The notes beneath the pieces were generated by a model, which saw nothing but the letters and a program-made list of their open reading frames with translations, did no database searches and had not been told where the DNA came from. Below are positions 60,099 through 64,000 of a stretch of DNA of 64,000 nt, in pieces. The stretch is from contig NW_025317476.1 in NCBI RefSeq assembly GCF_018873765.1, positions 1-64,000 of the forward strand, written 5' to 3'. This stretch comes from Telopea speciosissima. Lineage: Eukaryota > Streptophyta > Magnoliopsida > Proteales > Proteaceae. A program made the position numbers and the translations under genes. The number at the start of each line of letters is the position of its first letter. Position 1 is the stretch's first letter.

Positions 60099-61815
60099 TG
60101 TTGGCCCAACAACGGTCCAGGGATCAAACCATGGTTCCCTAGGAAGACCAAGATATTTATCCTTAGGATTTTGCATGCCCTGGGTTAGCCCATGGTGTCT
60201 CATGGGTGCCCCATTTTAATTTTTTAGGGCTTCCCATGGTCGCCCATGGAAACCCTGGTGCATCCCTGTTAGGGTTTCTCCTTCCCTCATGTGTCCCATA
60301 AAATTTATTATCACAGTAGGGACGAAGAAACTCATCCCTAGTCCATCACATGGCAAGGGGGATCCATCCCTAACTCGAATGCGCAGCGAAAAAGGTCGAT
60401 TCGAGTTTCTTTCGCATCCCATAAATATTAATAATCAATAAAGTGAAGGAATTAATGAAGAACTGCTAACCTGGTGAGCCTCAAGTGTTGCTCCTCCAAT
60501 AGACAGTGGTTCTTCCTCCAGCGAGCGCTCCAAGCAAACAGATCTAAACCTCCAATGGTGCTACCAAGGTTCTACACGCCAGTCCCAGATGCCCTCAAAC
60601 TCTTCAGCACAGATCTAGGGTTTCACAAACCCTAACTCTTGAACACAGGTGAGAGAAGCAAGAAGAAGAAAAGAGATCACAAGAGGGAGAGAGAGAAACC
60701 AAAAACGTAGGAGAGAGAGTGTTTGCTCCAAAAACGGGGAGAGCTCCTCTCTTCTACGTTTTATGGTCCCCTATTTATAATAATAGGGTTTAATTAAATC
60801 CTAGATAGATTTAATAGAGCCCTAGTGAGAGTCTGACTCTCTCTCTCTCAGTCTGGCAGTTCTGTTTAAACTCAAAGTGCTACACAGGTGAAGAAGCAGA
60901 ATCTAATAGGGAAAGTATTAATTAGATTCTTTATTTAATTATTAATGGATAATTATAATTAGCACCAAATCCATTAATTAAATAAAGAGCCAATTAAATT
61001 AGCAAATTCCAAATAACTCCCTATATGATAACAATTTATCTTATACAACCCCCCCCCCACTAATCAACACCATCATTATGGAATCTAGAGCATGTACACA
61101 TGTACTGCCAAACCCCAATCCATAGTACATGTCCATATAAGAACGTCTGTGCATCCGATCGGGTCCCGCAAAACTTGATAAAACACTTTATTTGAAATAA
61201 CTATAAATAATGTATCATTTTATGTAAAATAAATTTTGCAAAACCATTTCCAAAATAGTACTGGATCCAGATTCTGATCCGACCATGCACAGACAGTCTC
61301 TATCTTGGTGTTCCCCAATCGGGCAGTGGTGACCGTGTTGGATAACTCCTTCACTTACAAAGTGTTCACGCATTCCCAGAACACCGGCTTTGACTCGCTT
61401 GAGTCTCAGTCATTGATGAACCAAAGAATGCGATCACACTTTACAGTGACAGGGTTCCCTCAGGTACAGGGTGTCGGTGACACATGTCTATCCCTTCCTT
61501 CATCTGGAAGTAATACATGAGAGAATCGACAAAGTAGATTCTTCGTCAATGCACACATCAAACATGTGAGCACTCGCATTTGTACCTTAGCATCACATGT
61601 CTAGGCATACCCAATTCGACAACCATATGATAAGGATGCCCAGCCCAAACCCTAGTCGTGACTACCATTTTAAGTATAACTTACGGACACATAATGCTCA
61701 AAAAGTTTATATCGCATGTGACAATATTAAACTAAAATGTATAAATGTTCAATACAAAGGTGAACCGGGTTGAACTGGATCAAACCGGATTTGATGGACA
61801 CACACTTGTCCAACA
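60099..61815 (-). repeat. 3' LTR of copia element 2
   Basis: On the minus strand TGTTGGACAAGTGTG to a diverged end near GGCCAACA, 1717 bp. It aligns along its length with both LTRs of element 1 and keeps the segment (near 60190-60260) that the 3' LTR of element 1 lacks. Confidence 0.9.
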
Positions 61816-61816
61816 A

Positions 61817-63999
61817 TCTCCCACTTGTACATCAAAGCCAATTCCCCATATATTTTAAACCCATGCCTTCCATGTGTTTCTCAAACACTCCTGGTGACAA
61901 ACCCTTTGTCATGGCATCAGACACATTTTTAGTTGTGTCTACTTTGGAGATACTCACGTCGCCTTGCTGGATAATCTCTCTGATGAGGTGATACCTCCGC
62001 TGCACGTGCTTGTTACTCTGATGAGCGCTAGGCTCCTCAGCTTGTGCAATGGCCCATCTGTTGTCACATAACAGGGGAATGGGGCCCTTGACAAGATCAG
62101 GGACTACTCTAGAAATGTTAGGAACTTCCTAACCCAAACACCTTATTAGCCGCATCACATGATGCAAGGTGTTCATAAAAATAGGGATCGGCTGTAGATT
62201 TCTATTTTGTACTCCTCTAAACAATGGCACCTCCACTCATTAGACTCGTAACAACTCACAATACCTACTGCATAGCAAATGTCCGGCCTCGTACGCAACA
62301 TAGCGTACATTAGACTTCCTACTGCTGAGGCATAGGGAATCCTCTTCATCTCTTCAATGTCCGTCTAAGACTGAGGACATTGAGATCTGGAAAGACTGAC
62401 TCCATGCCTGAAGGGAACACTTCCCCTCTTGGAGTTCTCCATACTAAATCTGGTCAGGACTTTGTCTATATAGGTAGCCTGTGACAAGCCTACCATCCTT
62501 TTCTGGCGATCTCTTACAAGTTTGATCCCAAGGATATAGCTAGATTCACCAAGGTCTTTCATCGAAAACGTTGTGGATAACCACTATTTTACTGATGAAT
62601 GGAATCCTACATCGTTACCAATCAGCAATATGTCATCTACGTATAAAACAAGAAAACATACTGCCCTCCCACTGATCTTCTTGTAAACGCATGGTTCATC
62701 CATGTTTTGATCAAAACCAAACGATTTGATTGATTGATCAAACCTGATGTTTCAGCTCCTGGAAGCCTGCTTTAGCCCATAAATAGACATCTGCAATTTG
62801 CACACCTTTCTTTCTTCCTCCAAGGAAGAGAACCCCTCTGGTTGTTCCATGTAGATTTCCTCTTGAAGGAATCCATTTAGAAATGCAGTTTGCACATCCA
62901 TCTGCCAGATCTCATAATCAAAGTGTTCTACGATAGCCAATAAAATCCTGATAGATTTCATCATCGCTACTGGTGAAAAGGTTTCCTCATAGTCTATATC
63001 TCTTTCTGGGTATAACCCTTTGCCACCAGTCTCGCTTTGAATCTCTCGACCTTTTCATCTGCGCCCTTCTTCCTCTTGAAGATCCATTTACATCCAATCG
63101 GCTTGACGCCAAGTGGTGGATCGACTAGAGTCCAGACCTTGTTGGAATGCATCGAATCAATTTCAGAGCACATTGCTTCCAGCCACCTAGTGGCATCACC
63201 ATCCTTTAGAGCCTCAGAGTATGTCATCGGATCATCATCCGATTCAACCGATACCATGTGGAACTCTTCCACTGTTTCCTCTTCGGTTAGAAGAGTTAGC
63301 CTGGTGGGTGGTCTAATAGTCCTCCCACTGCGTCGAGGTTCCTCAGGTGTTAGTATTTCAGCGGGTATGTCAGTTGGTCTCACTTCTGGAAGTGACGTTT
63401 CTGAGCCATCTGACAGCTCTTTTATGACTACTAGTTCAGACCTCTGGGTCATCATTTCTTCCTCAAAAAATGTGACATGTTTACTTACAATGACCTTTTG
63501 GTCAACTGGGTCATAGAAATAATAGCCTATCGTGCCTTTGGGGTAACCTAAGAAATAGCATCTCGAAGTCCTGGATTCCAACTTGTCTGTCTGTTGCTTT
63601 CGCACATGTGTTATGCAACCCCATACCCTAAGGTGTTGAATACTGGGCTTTCGCCCTTCTCACAACTCAAAGGGTGTCTTGGCTACAGACTTAGATGGAA
63701 CCCTATTCAAGATATATATATATATATATATATATATCGCCGTCTCTAAAGTGTACCCCCAGAAAGAAAGAGGCAGCTCACTATAAGTGAGCATCGTCCT
63801 GACCATATCCAATAGGGTCCGATTGCGTCGTTCGGATACACCTTTTTGTTGTGGTGTGCCTGGATTAGTTAGCTGACTAACTATCCCTTGGGATGTGAGA
63901 TGTTCTTTAAACTCATCCGATAGATACTCCCCTCCATGATCTGATCGTAAGGACTTAACGCGTTTACCGAGCTATCTTTCGACCTCGGCTTAGAATTCT
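61817..63999 (-). pseudogene. Copia element 2 integrase, RT and RNase H remnant
   Basis: Polypurine ACAAGTGGGAGA is at 61818-61829. RNase H end: KVDTTKNVSDAMTKG, NKHVQRRYHLI. RT: MKDLGESSYILGIKLV (62562), LVLYVDDILLIG, the stop K-TAG-W (62586-62584), and ASRS followed by TGA (near 62752) where Trp is expected. Upstream: QMDVQTAFLNG (Gln intact here), GCKWIFKRKKGADEKVERF and FLGYPKGTIGYYFYDPVDQK (63546). Integrase end: a TGA in FEL[14 protein letters not shown] (about 63655), then the AT-expanded codons, and [13 protein letters not shown] with the conserved E (about 63830). Several stops, so inactive. Confidence 0.9.
63712..63737. repeat. (AT)13 expansion inside integrase codons
   Basis: 26 bases of AT lie where element 1 has the codons for I-Y-I before LNRVPSKS. 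With the next C the run equals nine codons, so the frame is preserved on the minus strand as alternating Ile-Tyr. Confidence 0.9.
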
Positions 64000-64000
64000 T

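Larger units (their letters stand above)
60099..64000 (-). mobile_element. Ty1-copia element 2, minus strand, runs off the window
   Basis: Same family as the element at 20.4-32.0 kb. Its 3' LTR is 60099-61815; RNase H remnant, RT and integrase follow toward 64000. The 5 bp before the LTR are AAGAC; the partner duplication lies outside. It shows the same collapsed RNase H region and the same TAG before W in RT as element 1. Confidence 0.92.

Noticed and set aside
63037-63516. 159-codon plus-strand frame
   Set aside because: Antisense shadow of copia element 2 RT; the same shadow occurs opposite element 1 at 28642-29121.

Overview
This is a stretch of flowering-plant nuclear DNA, dominated by transposons. 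The evidence is spliced plant genes with GT-AG introns (a defensin-like peptide, a CCoAOMT-like methyltransferase, an APO plastid protein, a DRP1-type dynamin), L1-type LINEs, Ty1-copia elements primed from initiator tRNA-Met, Au-type SINEs and many MITEs. I cannot name the species. There are no bacterial features, no CRISPR array and no operon. Coding sequence is a few percent of the window.

Layout. 1-6.1 kb: a decayed LINE on the minus strand, split inside its reverse transcriptase by a 3.17-kb element made almost entirely of two inverted arms. 6.1-10.2 kb: short repeats, a SINE, the last exon of a geranylgeranyltransferase-I beta gene and a relic of an LRR receptor kinase. 11.0-12.4 kb: a carboxylesterase pseudogene on the minus strand, broken at its nucleophile elbow by a Mutator-like MITE and at its oxyanion-hole motif by a tiny LTR. 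14.3-15.4 kb: a two-exon defensin-like gene that looks intact. 19.1-34.8 kb: a CCoAOMT-like gene whose second intron holds a MITE, which holds an 11.6-kb copia element, which itself holds a 1.68-kb solo LTR and a 1.0-kb hAT-like element. 34.8-46 kb: repeats, including a 3.1-kb block that looks like a gypsy LTR. 46.4-48.4 kb: an APO gene that is intact apart from one in-frame TAG. 48.8-54.2 kb: SINEs, MITEs, a hAT-like element and a second LINE. 54.9-58.4 kb: the last five exons of a DRP1 dynamin gene on the minus strand. 60.1-64 kb: a second copia of the same family, minus strand, running off the window.

The host genes do not form a pathway; they are unrelated neighbours separated by repeats. 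The most informative content is the insertion record, because many target-site duplications (TSDs) can still be read: 5 bp for LTR elements, 8 bp for hAT-like and 9 bp for Mutator-like elements. The two copia copies also share a premature stop and the same collapsed RNase H region, which suggests a defective subfamily moved by proteins supplied in trans. I found no gene set that looks like an undescribed system; the most unusual objects are the 3.17-kb foldback element and the shared-defect copia family. All gene calls come from reading translations by eye, without database searches.
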